Assembly: GCA_002083595.1 (NCBI GenBank)
Contig: MSXT01000051.1
Coordinates: 1-18,516, forward strand
From: Proteobacteria bacterium ST_bin16
Lineage (GTDB): Bacteria > Pseudomonadota > Gammaproteobacteria > Burkholderiales > Nitrosomonadaceae
Direction: 5' to 3'
Length of the DNA stretch: 18,516 nucleotides
Shown: positions 1 to 7,670 of the stretch, piece after piece
How the letters are laid out: the number at the start of each line of letters is the position of its first letter
How positions within the stretch are numbered: the stretch's first letter is position 1
The notes under the pieces: generated by a model
What the model was told of the DNA's origin: nothing
Seen by the model: the letters and a program-made list of their open reading frames with translations, nothing else
Databases searched by the model: none
Position numbers and translations under genes: made by a program

Positions 1-96
1 TGGGTGCGGGGGCATTCGGGGCATGCGGAGAATGAACGCGCCGATCAACTGGCAAATCGTGGCGTGGAAATGATAACTTCCGGAGAAGTGCGATAA
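1..96 (+). CDS. rnhA: Ribonuclease HI, C-terminal fragment (5' end outside window)
   Basis: Reading from base 1 gives 31 residues and a TAA stop at 94-96. They begin WVRGHSGHAENERADQLANR, which is the C-terminal signature of bacterial RNase HI. The H of RGH and the D of ERADQL correspond to the catalytic His and the last metal-binding Asp of the E. coli enzyme (H124 and D134). The enzyme cleaves the RNA strand of RNA:DNA hybrids, including R-loops and primers. The next gene is dnaQ, 15 bases downstream, and rnhA-dnaQ is a common proteobacterial neighbour pair. Only the tail is present, so nothing can be said about the start or the first two-thirds of the protein. Confidence 0.9.
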   Translation, partial: WVRGHSGHAENERADQLANRGVEMITSGEVR

Positions 97-111
97 ATTC
101 AAGGATCTGAT

Positions 112-849
112 ATGCGTCAAATTGTACTGGATACCGAAACGACCGGGTTGGAGCATAAGCTCGGTCATCGTCTTGTTGAAATAGCGGCGGTGGAGTTGTG
201 GAACAGGCAGCTTACGGGTAATCACTTTCACTATTATCTTAATCCGGATCGTGAAAGTGATGAAGGAGCGTTGCAAGTGCATGGATTAACAACAGAATTC
301 CTTCAGGATAAACCGAGGTTCCATGACATCTCCAAGGAGTTCTTAAATTTTATCAACGATGCTGAACTGATTATTCATAACGCACCGTTCGACGTCGGAT
401 TTCTCAATCATGAATTGAGTTTGATCAATTTAAAAACACTGGATAAGTATTGTGCAGCGATAACGGATACTTTGAAACTCGCAAAGGAATTTCATCCGGG
501 TAAACGTAATAACCTCGATGCGCTATGCGAACGCTACAATATCGATAACTCAAAGCGCACGCTGCACGGGGCACTATTGGATGCGGAGCTACTGGCCGAA
601 GTTTATCTGGCCATGACGCGCGGCCAGGAAAGTTTACTGATCGACCTGGAATATACCGAGACCGTTCAGCACGCCGTTGAAAATCTGGATAGTTTGAATT
701 TGAGAATTATCGAAGCAACGGCTGAGGAATTGGCGCACCATGCGATGGTTTTAGAAAAAATCGCGCACGAGAGCAACAATAAATGTCTGTGGAGAAAGCT
801 CGAAAGCGCAAATGCCAGTGATACGGAATCAATCGGGACGAGGCATTAA
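112..849 (+). CDS. dnaQ: DNA polymerase III epsilon subunit, 3'-5' proofreading exonuclease
   Basis: This is the proofreading subunit of the replicative polymerase. It removes mispaired 3' nucleotides and pairs with the alpha subunit. The 245-residue length matches E. coli epsilon (243). All DEDDh exonuclease motifs are visible. ExoI is DTETTGL with D7 and E9, ExoII is NAPFDVGFLNHE with D94, and ExoIII is LHGALLDAELLAE with H152 and D157. The C-terminal part from about residue 185 is the less conserved region expected to bind alpha. The ATG at 112 follows an AAGGA element about nine bases upstream, and the protein opens directly on the first beta strand (MRQIVLDTET), so the start is secure. 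It is probably cotranscribed with rnhA. Confidence 0.97.
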   Translation: MRQIVLDTETTGLEHKLGHRLVEIAAVELWNRQLTGNHFHYYLNPDRESDEGALQVHGLTTEFLQDKPRFHDISKEFLNFINDAELIIHNAPFDVGFLNHELSLINLKTLDKYCAAITDTLKLAKEFHPGKRNNLDALCERYNIDNSKRTLHGALLDAELLAEVYLAMTRGQESLLIDLEYTETVQHAVENLDSLNLRIIEATAEELAHHAMVLEKIAHESNNKCLWRKLESANASDTESIGTRH

Positions 850-897
850 ATTTGATAGCTAATCTGCGGGATTTTGTTAAAACGTTCTATTGGAGAA

Positions 898-937
898 CAC
901 TAGAGTTTTGCCGGTGATGCCGGATAAAACTCTAGTG
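898..937. repeat. Long perfect inverted repeat between convergent dnaQ and cheZ
   Basis: A 12-base arm CACTAGAGTTTT (898-909) is matched exactly by AAAACTCTAGTG (926-937). Inside it, CCGG (911-914) can pair with CCGG (920-923) around a five-base loop. This gives a stem of about 16 pairs with one small bulge. It sits in the 144-base gap between convergently read dnaQ and cheZ, where a bidirectional terminator would be expected. However, neither strand has a clean T-run right after the stem, so it is not a textbook intrinsic terminator. It might instead stabilise RNA 3' ends or be one copy of a small dispersed repeat. Nothing else is evident in 850-993. Confidence 0.7.
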
Positions 938-993
938 AAATAAGTAGCGTCAAAGAGGGTGAGAATTGCAGTGAATGATGAGGCGAGCCGCAA

Positions 994-1755
994 CTAGAAC
1001 CCAAGACTGGCGAGTAAATCATCAACCTGATCTTGATTGCATACCACATCATTGCGTTTTTCGGGATTTGTGACCGGACCGTTCAGGAGTCCTTCATCAG
1101 CAACGATAATATTTTTCTTGGCTGGAACGTTTGCAAGTAGCAGATCTATCAGATCCTTCTCCAAACTTTGCACCATGTTTGTAACTTTCTTGATCACTTG
1201 ACCGGTAAGATCCTGAAAATCTTGTGCCATCATGATTTCCATCAGCTGCGTATTGGTGGCGCTAGTTTGTTCCGGAATTTTATCAAGATATTGCAGCGTA
1301 TCAATTAGCAATAATTTAAATTTTTCCGTATCTGGATTGGTTTGATGAGTTTCGAACGCTTGTTTCCATTGTTCAGATAAATGTATAGCATCGGCGGAAA
1401 TCTTCTCTTGAATTGGCATGGCAATTTCAGTCGCATTTAGTGTGCGTTCCGCCGCTTGCTCGGTTTTGGTTGCTATATAGGATAATTTATCTTGCGCTTC
1501 GGGTACTTCGGATGCAATTGCCTGAAGGCGCTTGTCGTATCCCAGTTCACGCAAACTATCGTGTAAGTTTCTGGTTAATTGTCCAATCTGATCAATCACT
1601 TTTTTATTAGTAGTCATTGATTCGCTGACTTCCATATTTTGAGCCATTTCATCTGGCGGTGTATCGGCTAATTTAATGGATTTATTGGGTTTGCTGCTGA
1701 CTGTTTCTTGGGAAGCATCTTCCGTTTTAGCTTTCATAAGACATTTTGTATTCAT
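994..1755 (-). CDS. cheZ: CheZ, CheY-phosphate phosphatase
   Basis: CheZ dephosphorylates CheY-P and so resets flagellar motor switching. The diagnostic block MMAQDFQDLTGQVIKK lies at about residues 174-189. It carries the catalytic Asp and Gln equivalent to E. coli D143 and Q147. The last residues, QDQVDDLLASLGF, are the tethered C-terminal helix that docks on CheY. The middle of the protein is long and helical, as in the four-helix-bundle dimer. The length of 253 residues is slightly above the E. coli protein (214), because of a polar N-terminal tail of about 45 residues. It lies 33 bases downstream of cheY on the same strand. The ATG at 1755 has only a weak GATGAG element upstream. Met7 (about 1737) is an alternative start. 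Confidence 0.95.
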   Translation of the reverse strand: MNTKCLMKAKTEDASQETVSSKPNKSIKLADTPPDEMAQNMEVSESMTTNKKVIDQIGQLTRNLHDSLRELGYDKRLQAIASEVPEAQDKLSYIATKTEQAAERTLNATEIAMPIQEKISADAIHLSEQWKQAFETHQTNPDTEKFKLLLIDTLQYLDKIPEQTSATNTQLMEIMMAQDFQDLTGQVIKKVTNMVQSLEKDLIDLLLANVPAKKNIIVADEGLLNGPVTNPEKRNDVVCNQDQVDDLLASLGF

Positions 1756-1788
1756 TTTGAACTCATCGGTTTGTTATGAAAAGAAATT

Positions 1789-2196
1789 CTATGCTTTTAC
1801 AGCTATTTTGGCTTCCATGTTCTGGAATATCTTATTCAATTTTTCTTCCAGTACAGCAGCAGTGAAAGGTTTCACAATATAACCGCTCGCTCCCGCTTGG
1901 GCTGCAGCAACGATATTTTCTTTTTTCGCTTCAGCGGTGACCATGAGTACAGGGATATTTTTTAATGCTTCGTTGGCACGTACATTCTGAAGCATGGTTA
2001 ACCCATCCATATTGGGCATGTTCCAATCGGATACAATAAAATCAAAATTGCCATCTTGTAGCTTGCGTAAAGCTACCGCGCCATCTTCAGCCTCATCGAC
2101 ATTGACAAATCCTAGTTCTTTTAAAAGATTGCGAACGATTCTACGCATGGTAGAAAAATCATCCACTACTAAGAATTTTAAATTTTTGTCAGGCAT
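1789..2196 (-). CDS. cheY: CheY, chemotaxis response regulator
   Basis: This is a single receiver domain of 135 residues that carries the kinase signal to the flagellar switch. Key positions fall at the classic E. coli numbers: acidic pocket D12 and D13, phospho-acceptor D57 (in SDWNMPNMDG), T87 (MVTAEA), Y106 and K109 (GYIVKP). It is therefore CheY itself rather than a generic receiver. The open frame runs upstream to 2316, but the ATG at 2196 is preferred. It begins the domain (MPDKNLKFLVVDD) and has a good GGAG six bases upstream. It is followed by cheZ with a 33-base gap, so both are probably on one transcript. No kinase, receptor or flagellar gene is in view. Confidence 0.97.
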   Translation of the reverse strand: MPDKNLKFLVVDDFSTMRRIVRNLLKELGFVNVDEAEDGAVALRKLQDGNFDFIVSDWNMPNMDGLTMLQNVRANEALKNIPVLMVTAEAKKENIVAAAQAGASGYIVKPFTAAVLEEKLNKIFQNMEAKIAVKA

Positions 2197-2202
2197 TCTC
2201 TT

Positions 2203-2206
2203 CTCC
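2203..2206 (-). promoter_or_regulatory. Ribosome binding site that fixes the cheY start
   Basis: On the minus strand GGAG (part of GGAGAAG) lies six bases before the ATG at 2196. This supports the short 135-residue CheY over the upstream-extended frame. Confidence 0.7.
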
Positions 2207-2483
2207 GTAAATAACAATATTTTATGTACTACCAGAATTGCTTTGATTTTTAACCAGCTCACCAGCTCTTGCTGCATGATTTTCACTTCGCCGTTGTTTT
2301 TACGACAGTCAAGCATGAAAGTTTAGAATAAATCTAAAAATTCCTATGAGCGGTGCAGAATGTAACGCTAAGCTTGCTTTGAAGCTGCTGAGACGTACAA
2401 GGTTGATAGTATTACGGGAGATTGATGGAAGATGTTGAGTGAGAGGAAGTAAGTTTCGCTTGAATGACCGGATCACATGCAAT
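2207..2483. other. Non-coding gap between hpnA and cheY
   Basis: These 277 bases hold no convincing gene. Open frames here on both strands are extensions or shadows of cheY and hpnA, and they match no family I recognise. The cheY promoter should lie here. I looked for a sigma-28 type promoter (TAAAG, then GCCGATAA) on the minus strand and saw none. A short AT-only inverted repeat, TTTAGA/TCTAAA, occurs at 2322-2338 with a five-base loop. It is too weak to call a terminator. Confidence 0.5.
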
Positions 2484-3473
2484 CTAGCGGCAGTAATCGT
2501 TTTCTTTGAACCATTTGACTGCATCCCTAAGCGCTTCAACAGCGGGACGGTGTTGATAGCCCAATTCCCGGTTAGCTTTCGCGCTGGAGAAAAACATTAA
2601 TTTCTTGGCCATGTGAATGCTGTCGAGTGTGGCGCGCGGTTCTGTGCGTGTGAAGAGCGCGACTTTTTCCATACACCACGCCATCGGGAGCATGACATTG
2701 ATGGGTATGTTGACGCGCTTTTTGCGTGTTCCGTTGATTTCATCGATGAGTTGCAGAATCTGCAGCAGCAACATGTTATCACCACCCAGAATATAGCGTT
2801 CTCCGGGTTTGCCATGCTGGAATGCCAGTAAATGGCCTTGCGCGATGTCGTCGACATGCGCAATATTCAGACCGGTATTGACGTACGCCGGCATGCGTCC
2901 CATCAAGGTGTCCAGCACGATGCGTCCGGTCGGTGTGGGGCGCACATCACCGGGGCCAATCGGCGTGGAAGGATTGACGATGATTAATGGTAAGCGATAT
3001 TCATCAACGAGTTGTTGTACCAATTTTTCAGCTTGGTATTTGGAACGCTTATAGTGACCTTTGATGCCCGCAAAATCAGCGGGCGTTCCCTCGTTGGCGG
3101 GTGAACCATCCGCGTTTAACCCGAGTGTTGCCACACTGCTGGTATAAACAATGCGTTGAATGCCTCCCTCATGGGCAGCTAAAATCAGCGCACGCGTACC
3201 GGTCACGTTAATTTCATGCATGGTTGCGGGATCCGGAACCCACAACCGGTAGTCGGCAGCAACATGAAACAGATTATCGCAACCCCGGACGGCGCGTTTA
3301 AGCGATTCATGATCGCGCAAATCGCCTTCGGCAATTTCAACAGCGAAATTTTTCAGATTTCTCCGGTCGCTATCGGGTCTTGCCAAAACACGCACATCAT
3401 GCCCGGCCGCAAGCAAGCACCGCATCACTGCGGAGCCAAGAAATCCTGTTGCGCCTGTGACTAATGACTTCAT
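2484..3473 (-). CDS. hpnA: HpnA-type hopanoid-associated sugar epimerase (NAD-dependent epimerase/dehydratase)
   Basis: This is an extended short-chain dehydrogenase/reductase of 329 residues. The Rossmann motif GATGFLG is at residues 7-13, and the active-site YKRSK (Y141, K145) follows, with the catalytic Ser in the VYTSSVATLG region. The family is encoded in hopanoid clusters and is named HpnA. Its exact substrate is not settled, but a nucleotide sugar used in hopanoid side-chain glycosylation is the usual proposal. The squalene synthase gene lies 77 bases upstream on the same strand, which supports the hopanoid assignment. I chose the ATG at 3473 because the Rossmann fold begins there (MKSLVTGATG). 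An in-frame ATG at 3497 would add eight residues. Neither has a good ribosome site. Confidence 0.88.
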   Translation of the reverse strand: MKSLVTGATGFLGSAVMRCLLAAGHDVRVLARPDSDRRNLKNFAVEIAEGDLRDHESLKRAVRGCDNLFHVAADYRLWVPDPATMHEINVTGTRALILAAHEGGIQRIVYTSSVATLGLNADGSPANEGTPADFAGIKGHYKRSKYQAEKLVQQLVDEYRLPLIIVNPSTPIGPGDVRPTPTGRIVLDTLMGRMPAYVNTGLNIAHVDDIAQGHLLAFQHGKPGERYILGGDNMLLLQILQLIDEINGTRKKRVNIPINVMLPMAWCMEKVALFTRTEPRATLDSIHMAKKLMFFSSAKANRELGYQHRPAVEALRDAVKWFKENDYCR

Positions 3474-3550
3474 GATTTTTTGAAAGCGAACCTGCATTCC
3501 GGTTCGATTGGTATTGAACAGTATCCAGAAACTAAAACGGTAATGATCAT

Positions 3551-4609
3551 TTACCGGATTTCCGGTAGTGCTTCATTGTTCAAAGCAGCTACCGGCAAGT
3601 TCCGGGATGTCAGCTTGAACAATAATTCCAGGATCCAGTCATGGCTGGCAAATAAACTGGTCGTTACAATGGTGGCTTTGACACTGCGGCGGCTGATTTT
3701 AACTTGGGCTCCTTCCGAAAAATCCCGGTGCTGATTGATTTTATTTAATGTCAGGATGGCCATACCAATGGCCCATAAGCAGAACCTGCGGATTCCTTTT
3801 TCTTTAGGAGGGATCATGCTGGTATAAGTCAGCGCATTTTGTAAATGACTTTTGGCAACGGCCAATAGCTCCGCTAATCCGGCTTGAAATTTCTCATCGG
3901 ATATTCCAGGCCGCAAGTCGCGCAGATTGAATCCGTTTTTAAGAAAAATATCCTGCGGCAGCCAGCAAGCGCCTCGCTTACGGTCGTCCCAAATATCCTT
4001 GAGAATGTTCGTCATTTGCAATCCCTGGCCGAACGAAACAGAAAGCTTCATCAAAGTGGGTTTATGGCGATTGATTTCTTCCGAATAATCGCAGAATAAT
4101 TCGGTTAACATTTCACCGACGACACCGGCCACGTAATAGCAATATTCATTCATTGCCGCCAGATCTTTCAATCCATCCAGCGATTCCGTTTCCTGATAAT
4201 CCGCCATCCCCTTGGCCATGATTCGCACGCAACGCTCCAGCGCTCTGCGTTGTGTCGGGTTAAAGCTGTGCGTGACGCGAATGACCGCCGGGGTGTTTTT
4301 GATTAAATCATGTTCCGCTGGAATAGTATGAGCGGAAAGCAGCGGATAGAGCTGGTGTGCGAATTCCTCGGCTGAAGCATTGCCGCATACGACCTCGGCA
4401 AACATGTCGGATAATTTCCGGGTCTGCTCGTTGGTCAATGCACTATCGTCTTCAATCGTATCGGTAATACGGCAAAGCAGATACGCATTGCCGATCACGC
4501 GGCGCAACGTCTCGGGTAATTGCGGGATAGTCAGCGCAAAAGTGCGTGAAACACCTTGCAGGATATGGTCTTGATACTGCGCATCGTCGATACTGGGTTG
4601 GCTTGTCAT
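3551..4609 (-). CDS. sqs: Squalene synthase, single-enzyme (eukaryote-like Sqs) type
   Basis: The enzyme condenses two farnesyl diphosphates and reduces presqualene diphosphate to squalene, the precursor of hopanoids. The 352 residues show SRTFALTIPQLP at 21-32, a first aspartate-rich motif DTIEDD (50-55), YCYYVAGVVGEM (156-167), and a second aspartate motif NILKDIWDD (201-209) followed by WLPQDIF. The first and third blocks closely resemble eukaryotic squalene synthase (DTxEDD, YCHYVAGLVG), more than the HpnC/HpnD pair. The region FCLWAIGMAILTL (277-289) fits the helix that follows in that family. Unlike most eukaryotic enzymes it has no obvious C-terminal membrane anchor. It lies between lysA (67 bases upstream) and hpnA. 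A database might label it HpnD or phytoene/squalene synthase. Confidence 0.85.
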   Translation of the reverse strand: MTSQPSIDDAQYQDHILQGVSRTFALTIPQLPETLRRVIGNAYLLCRITDTIEDDSALTNEQTRKLSDMFAEVVCGNASAEEFAHQLYPLLSAHTIPAEHDLIKNTPAVIRVTHSFNPTQRRALERCVRIMAKGMADYQETESLDGLKDLAAMNEYCYYVAGVVGEMLTELFCDYSEEINRHKPTLMKLSVSFGQGLQMTNILKDIWDDRKRGACWLPQDIFLKNGFNLRDLRPGISDEKFQAGLAELLAVAKSHLQNALTYTSMIPPKEKGIRRFCLWAIGMAILTLNKINQHRDFSEGAQVKISRRSVKATIVTTSLFASHDWILELLFKLTSRNLPVAALNNEALPEIR

Positions 4610-4618
4610 TACGGATTT

Positions 4619-4648
4619 ATCATAAAGCGATACGGCATGTTACTACAA
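4619..4648 (-). promoter_or_regulatory. Possible sigma-70 promoter before squalene synthase
   Basis: On the minus strand TTGTAG (4643-4648) and TATGAT (4619-4624) are separated by 18 bases. The -10 matches five of six consensus bases, the -35 only three. Transcription would start almost at the ATG (4609), giving a nearly leaderless message, and the ribosome site there is indeed poor. The gene could equally be read through from lysA. Confidence 0.25.
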
Positions 4649-4676
4649 TTGAACGTATCTCCAAATGTTCTGTCAT

Positions 4677-5933
4677 TTATTGCGGCAGTACGTGCTCAGC
4701 GGCCATTAATTGATCGATCGTCTCACGTTGCCGGATGATATGGATTTGATCCTGATCAACCATGATTTCGGCGGCGCGCGGCCGGGTGTTGTAATTTGAA
4801 CTCATGCTCATGCCATAGGCGCCGGCGGACATCACAGCTAGCAAATCGCCATCATTCAGGCTGAGTTTACGGTCATGACCGAGAAAATCGCCGGTTTCGC
4901 AAACCGGGCCGACTACTTGGTAATTTCTAGCGTCGCCTGCATTTTGTTGCACAGGCAGGATCGCATGATAAGCGTTGTACAATGCCGGACGCATCAGGTC
5001 GTTCATGGCGGCATCGACGATGGCGAAATCACGCGCCGAAGTGTGTTTAAGGTACTCCACCCGCGTCAATAAAATGCCGGAATTACCCACCAGTGAACGG
5101 CCCGGCTCGATTAACAAGCGTTGTTTGACTGTCCGGGTACCGGCGCATAGCGCGGAAACATAGTCTTTGATGCTTGGCGGTGTTTCATCGGTGTAGCGGA
5201 TGCCCAAGCCGCCACCCAAGTCCAGGTGCTCAATAGACAGACCTTGCGATTGTAAGGTTTCGAGTAAATTGAGCATCTTATGGCCGGCTTGCTGGAACGG
5301 TTCAAGCTCGGTGAGCTGGGAACCGATGTGACAATCCAAGCCGGTAAACCGGATATGCGGATACTGCTGTGCCGATTGATAAATCCGCCCGGCTTCGCTG
5401 GCGGGAACGCCAAACTTATTTTCCTTAAGGCCGGTTGAGATATAAGGGTGCGTCTTGGCATCCACATCCGGGTTGACGCGTAGACTGACGGGCGCAATTT
5501 TGCCCATGTCTTTGGCGATCTGGTTCAACACAATTAACTCGGCTTCGGATTCCACATTGAAACAGAGAATGTTGGCATCCAACGCCATGCGCATTTCATC
5601 AACGTGTTTCCCGACACCGGAAAACACCGTTTTGGCCGGATCGCCGCCCGCTTTGATGACACGCTGTAATTCTCCACCCGATACGATATCGAAGCCGCTG
5701 CCGAGCCGTGCGAAAAGGTTGAGGATGGCGATATTCGAATTGGCTTTCACCGCGTAACAAATCAGATGGTTCCGGTCCGCAAATGCCGCATCGAATGCTT
5801 GATAGGCTTTGGTTAAGGCGGCGCGCGAGTAGACATAACAGGGTGTGCCGAATTCCCGGGCAATCTGCTTAAGCGCAACCGATTCTACAAAAAGCTCATT
5901 GTTGCGGTAATCGAATTCAGGAAAACCGCTCAT
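4677..5933 (-). CDS. lysA: Diaminopimelate decarboxylase
   Basis: This PLP enzyme converts meso-diaminopimelate to L-lysine and CO2, the last step of lysine synthesis. It is a fold-III decarboxylase of 418 residues, the normal length. CYAVKANSN carries the Schiff-base lysine K63. HIGSQL (202-207), the phosphate-binding LGGGLGIRY (239-247), EPGRS (276-280) and GPVCETGDF with the catalytic Cys C345 follow in order. The C-terminal YNTRPRAAEIMVD block is also typical. The ATG at 5933 overlaps the stop codon of the upstream lipoprotein gene (ATGA), so the two are translationally coupled. The protein is cytoplasmic and acts as a dimer in this family. Confidence 0.97.
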   Translation of the reverse strand: MSGFPEFDYRNNELFVESVALKQIAREFGTPCYVYSRAALTKAYQAFDAAFADRNHLICYAVKANSNIAILNLFARLGSGFDIVSGGELQRVIKAGGDPAKTVFSGVGKHVDEMRMALDANILCFNVESEAELIVLNQIAKDMGKIAPVSLRVNPDVDAKTHPYISTGLKENKFGVPASEAGRIYQSAQQYPHIRFTGLDCHIGSQLTELEPFQQAGHKMLNLLETLQSQGLSIEHLDLGGGLGIRYTDETPPSIKDYVSALCAGTRTVKQRLLIEPGRSLVGNSGILLTRVEYLKHTSARDFAIVDAAMNDLMRPALYNAYHAILPVQQNAGDARNYQVVGPVCETGDFLGHDRKLSLNDGDLLAVMSAGAYGMSMSSNYNTRPRAAEIMVDQDQIHIIRQRETIDQLMAAEHVLPQ

Positions 5934-6058
5934 TTTCTCTCTACTTGATCAGATGACGCGTTACTGGCTTCCTCAACCTTGGGAAGGTAGAGCGGTCCCT
6001 TCAGACCACAAGCGCTGAGTAAGTAAGCGGAGAGCAGCAGGATTGGAATTAAACGCAT
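5930..6058 (-). CDS. lptM: LptM (YifL-type) small outer-membrane lipoprotein
   Basis: This is a 42-residue lipoprotein. The signal peptide MRLIPILLLSAYLLSAC ends in a lipobox LSAC with the lipidated Cys at residue 17. It is followed at once by GLKGPLYLP, the nearly invariant mature start of the LptM/YifL family. The +2 residue is Gly, not Asp, so transport to the outer membrane is expected. In E. coli LptM assists oxidative maturation of the LPS translocon LptDE. An AGAGG lies about six bases before the ATG. The TGA overlaps the lysA start codon; lptM upstream of lysA is a known order in proteobacteria. It is too short for many gene finders and is easily missed. Confidence 0.92.
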   Translation of the reverse strand: MRLIPILLLSAYLLSACGLKGPLYLPKVEEASNASSDQVERK

Positions 6059-6151
6059 GCAAAACCTCTGGAACAATAATGACGGGATACTAACATAAGA
6101 GAATGATAAATTAACCCAACTTGAGATTAATTTTGACTGCCCAAGCCGGGA

Positions 6152-6775
6152 TTAATCGTGTGGTAATGTGGCGGCCAGCCAATTAACCAATTCATCCAGC
6201 AGTTGATTAGTCGCCGCGCTTAATGCAGACACCGCTCCCGCTGCATCGGCCGAAGGCGCTTTTGCCGTGATGTTGAAATATTTCTGCGCCAGCAGCTTGC
6301 GTGTGCTGCGTTCGATCAAACTGGCGCGCAAACCGGCCACAATGCGGCTATCCGTAGCTGTATCAAACACTTGTGAGAATTCTTCCAACTCGGTATGCAG
6401 TACATGATCGGCGGTTGCGATACTGTTGTCTTTAATCACTTGTTCCTGCGTACCGGCGGCGATGCGATTGCGTAACTGCTGCGTAATCAGAGCGGCAGGC
6501 GTGGCAATCCAGCGATTACTGGCGTAGGTGTACGATTGTGTTGGATTGTGATAGAGCAGGCGGTAATGAATCGCTTTGCTATCCAGCCATACCGGCGCTG
6601 TCGTGTCCGCAACCAGCAAGCTATTCTTCCGCAGCTGGGCGGACTGAACCGATGGCTGGGATAACGCTGGCGTCTGGATACCAAAATCGTACACAGCTGT
6701 GGATTGCGATTTATGCAGAACAGTACAACCCGGCAGCAGGCAGAGGATGGCGAGCAACAAGAGTATTCTGGTCAT
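6152..6775 (-). CDS. PqiC-type ABC transport auxiliary lipoprotein (MCE system)
   Basis: This is a lipoprotein of 207 residues. Its signal peptide, starting MTRILLLLAILCLLPGC, ends in a lipobox LPGC with Cys17 and Thr at +2, predicting an outer-membrane location. The pattern YRLLYHNP...NRWIATPAALI (about residues 71-96) is typical of the ABC_trans_aux/PqiC family (DUF330). Members sit at the outer-membrane end of MCE lipid transport systems. An AAGGAG lies about eight bases before the ATG at 6775, only four bases after the stop of the MlaD-type gene. This makes it the last gene of a four-gene unit. The frame is open to 6925, but the lipoprotein signal and ribosome site fix the start at 6775. 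Confidence 0.85.
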   Translation of the reverse strand: MTRILLLLAILCLLPGCTVLHKSQSTAVYDFGIQTPALSQPSVQSAQLRKNSLLVADTTAPVWLDSKAIHYRLLYHNPTQSYTYASNRWIATPAALITQQLRNRIAAGTQEQVIKDNSIATADHVLHTELEEFSQVFDTATDSRIVAGLRASLIERSTRKLLAQKYFNITAKAPSADAAGAVSALSAATNQLLDELVNWLAATLPHD

Positions 6776-6779
6776 TGGC

Positions 6780-7670
6780 TTACTCCTTGGGGGACACAAA
6801 ACCGGCTTCTCCAGGACCCGGCAAGGGGGAAGGGCGGCCAAATAATAAACTTTGCGGGTTTTCTTCCAATTGATGCAAAACCTTATCAAAATTATGCGAA
6901 CTGCGGGCAATGCTGTGACTGACATTGCGCAATTCAGGAATCGTTATTGCCAGCTCCTGCGTGCTGTGCGACAAGCTGTCAAAAATGCCATCTTTCTGAT
7001 TGATTTTGGCAACGGTCACATTGACTTCACCCAGGAGCTGATCCAGACGTTTAACCAGCGTCGCCGACTCGGTTGTGAGTTCAGTGAATGAGGTGAGCAC
7101 AGGCTGCAAGTGACCGGCAATACCATCAAAATTGCGCGTGGCTTTTTGAATATTATGCAGAATATGGAAAATTTGATCTTGATTCTCGTCGTTCAGCAAT
7201 TGGTGCATTTTTAGTACTAATTGGTTGACATTGGTGAGCAAGTCCTGCCCGGACCCGGCGACTTCGTCGAGCAATGAACGGCGCATCGGGATGCGCGCGT
7301 CATGGGCCAGTTGATCAGTACCGATGCCATCGTCGTTCAGCTGAATGTAGGCCAGCCCGGTAACGCCTTGATAGCCCAATTGCGCGTAAGTGCTGTTTCT
7401 GAGTATGACATTCTCGTTCACTGAAATACGCACAAGAATTTGTTGCTGGTTCTCCGGATCAAATTCGATATTTTCAACTTTACCGATGTTAACACCGCGA
7501 TAATGCACCGCCGATTGCGGGTTAAGCCCGCTCACCGATTCTTTGGTGACGACGAGATAATCGATGCGCTGAATGTTGCTGCCACTAAACCACACCGTCA
7601 CCAAAGCGATGGCGATGCTCAGGAAAATGACAAAGATACCTGCTACGAGGGCATGGGCACGGTTTTCCAT
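6780..7670 (-). CDS. MlaD-type MCE-domain protein, periplasmic substrate-binding subunit of a lipid ABC transporter
   Basis: The protein has 296 residues. One N-terminal transmembrane anchor (about 8-28) is followed by a single MCE domain (about 37-114) with the hallmark pattern SVSGLNPQSAVHYRGVNIGKVENI. A long, mostly helical tail of about 150 residues follows. MCE proteins form hexameric rings on the inner-membrane permease and pass lipids across the periplasm. The tail is much longer than in E. coli MlaD (183 residues in total), so the helices could build an extended tube rather than a bare ring; this is inference. The start at 7670 overlaps the end of the ATPase gene by 28 bases, and the lipoprotein gene follows after four bases. 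Confidence 0.9.
   Translation of the reverse strand: MENRAHALVAGIFVIFLSIAIALVTVWFSGSNIQRIDYLVVTKESVSGLNPQSAVHYRGVNIGKVENIEFDPENQQQILVRISVNENVILRNSTYAQLGYQGVTGLAYIQLNDDGIGTDQLAHDARIPMRRSLLDEVAGSGQDLLTNVNQLVLKMHQLLNDENQDQIFHILHNIQKATRNFDGIAGHLQPVLTSFTELTTESATLVKRLDQLLGEVNVTVAKINQKDGIFDSLSHSTQELAITIPELRNVSHSIARSSHNFDKVLHQLEENPQSLLFGRPSPLPGPGEAGFVSPKE

Noticed and set aside
2197..2316. N-terminal extension of cheY by 40 residues
   Set aside because: CheY begins at its receiver domain, and a good GGAG precedes the ATG at 2196. The extension resembles no receiver-linked segment.
6125..6157. Inverted repeat GATTAAT/ATTAATC with inner CCC/GGG after the PqiC-type lipoprotein gene, a possible terminator
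   Set aside because: One arm has an eight-base bulge, the pairs are mostly A-T, it includes the stop codon, and no T-run follows on the minus strand.
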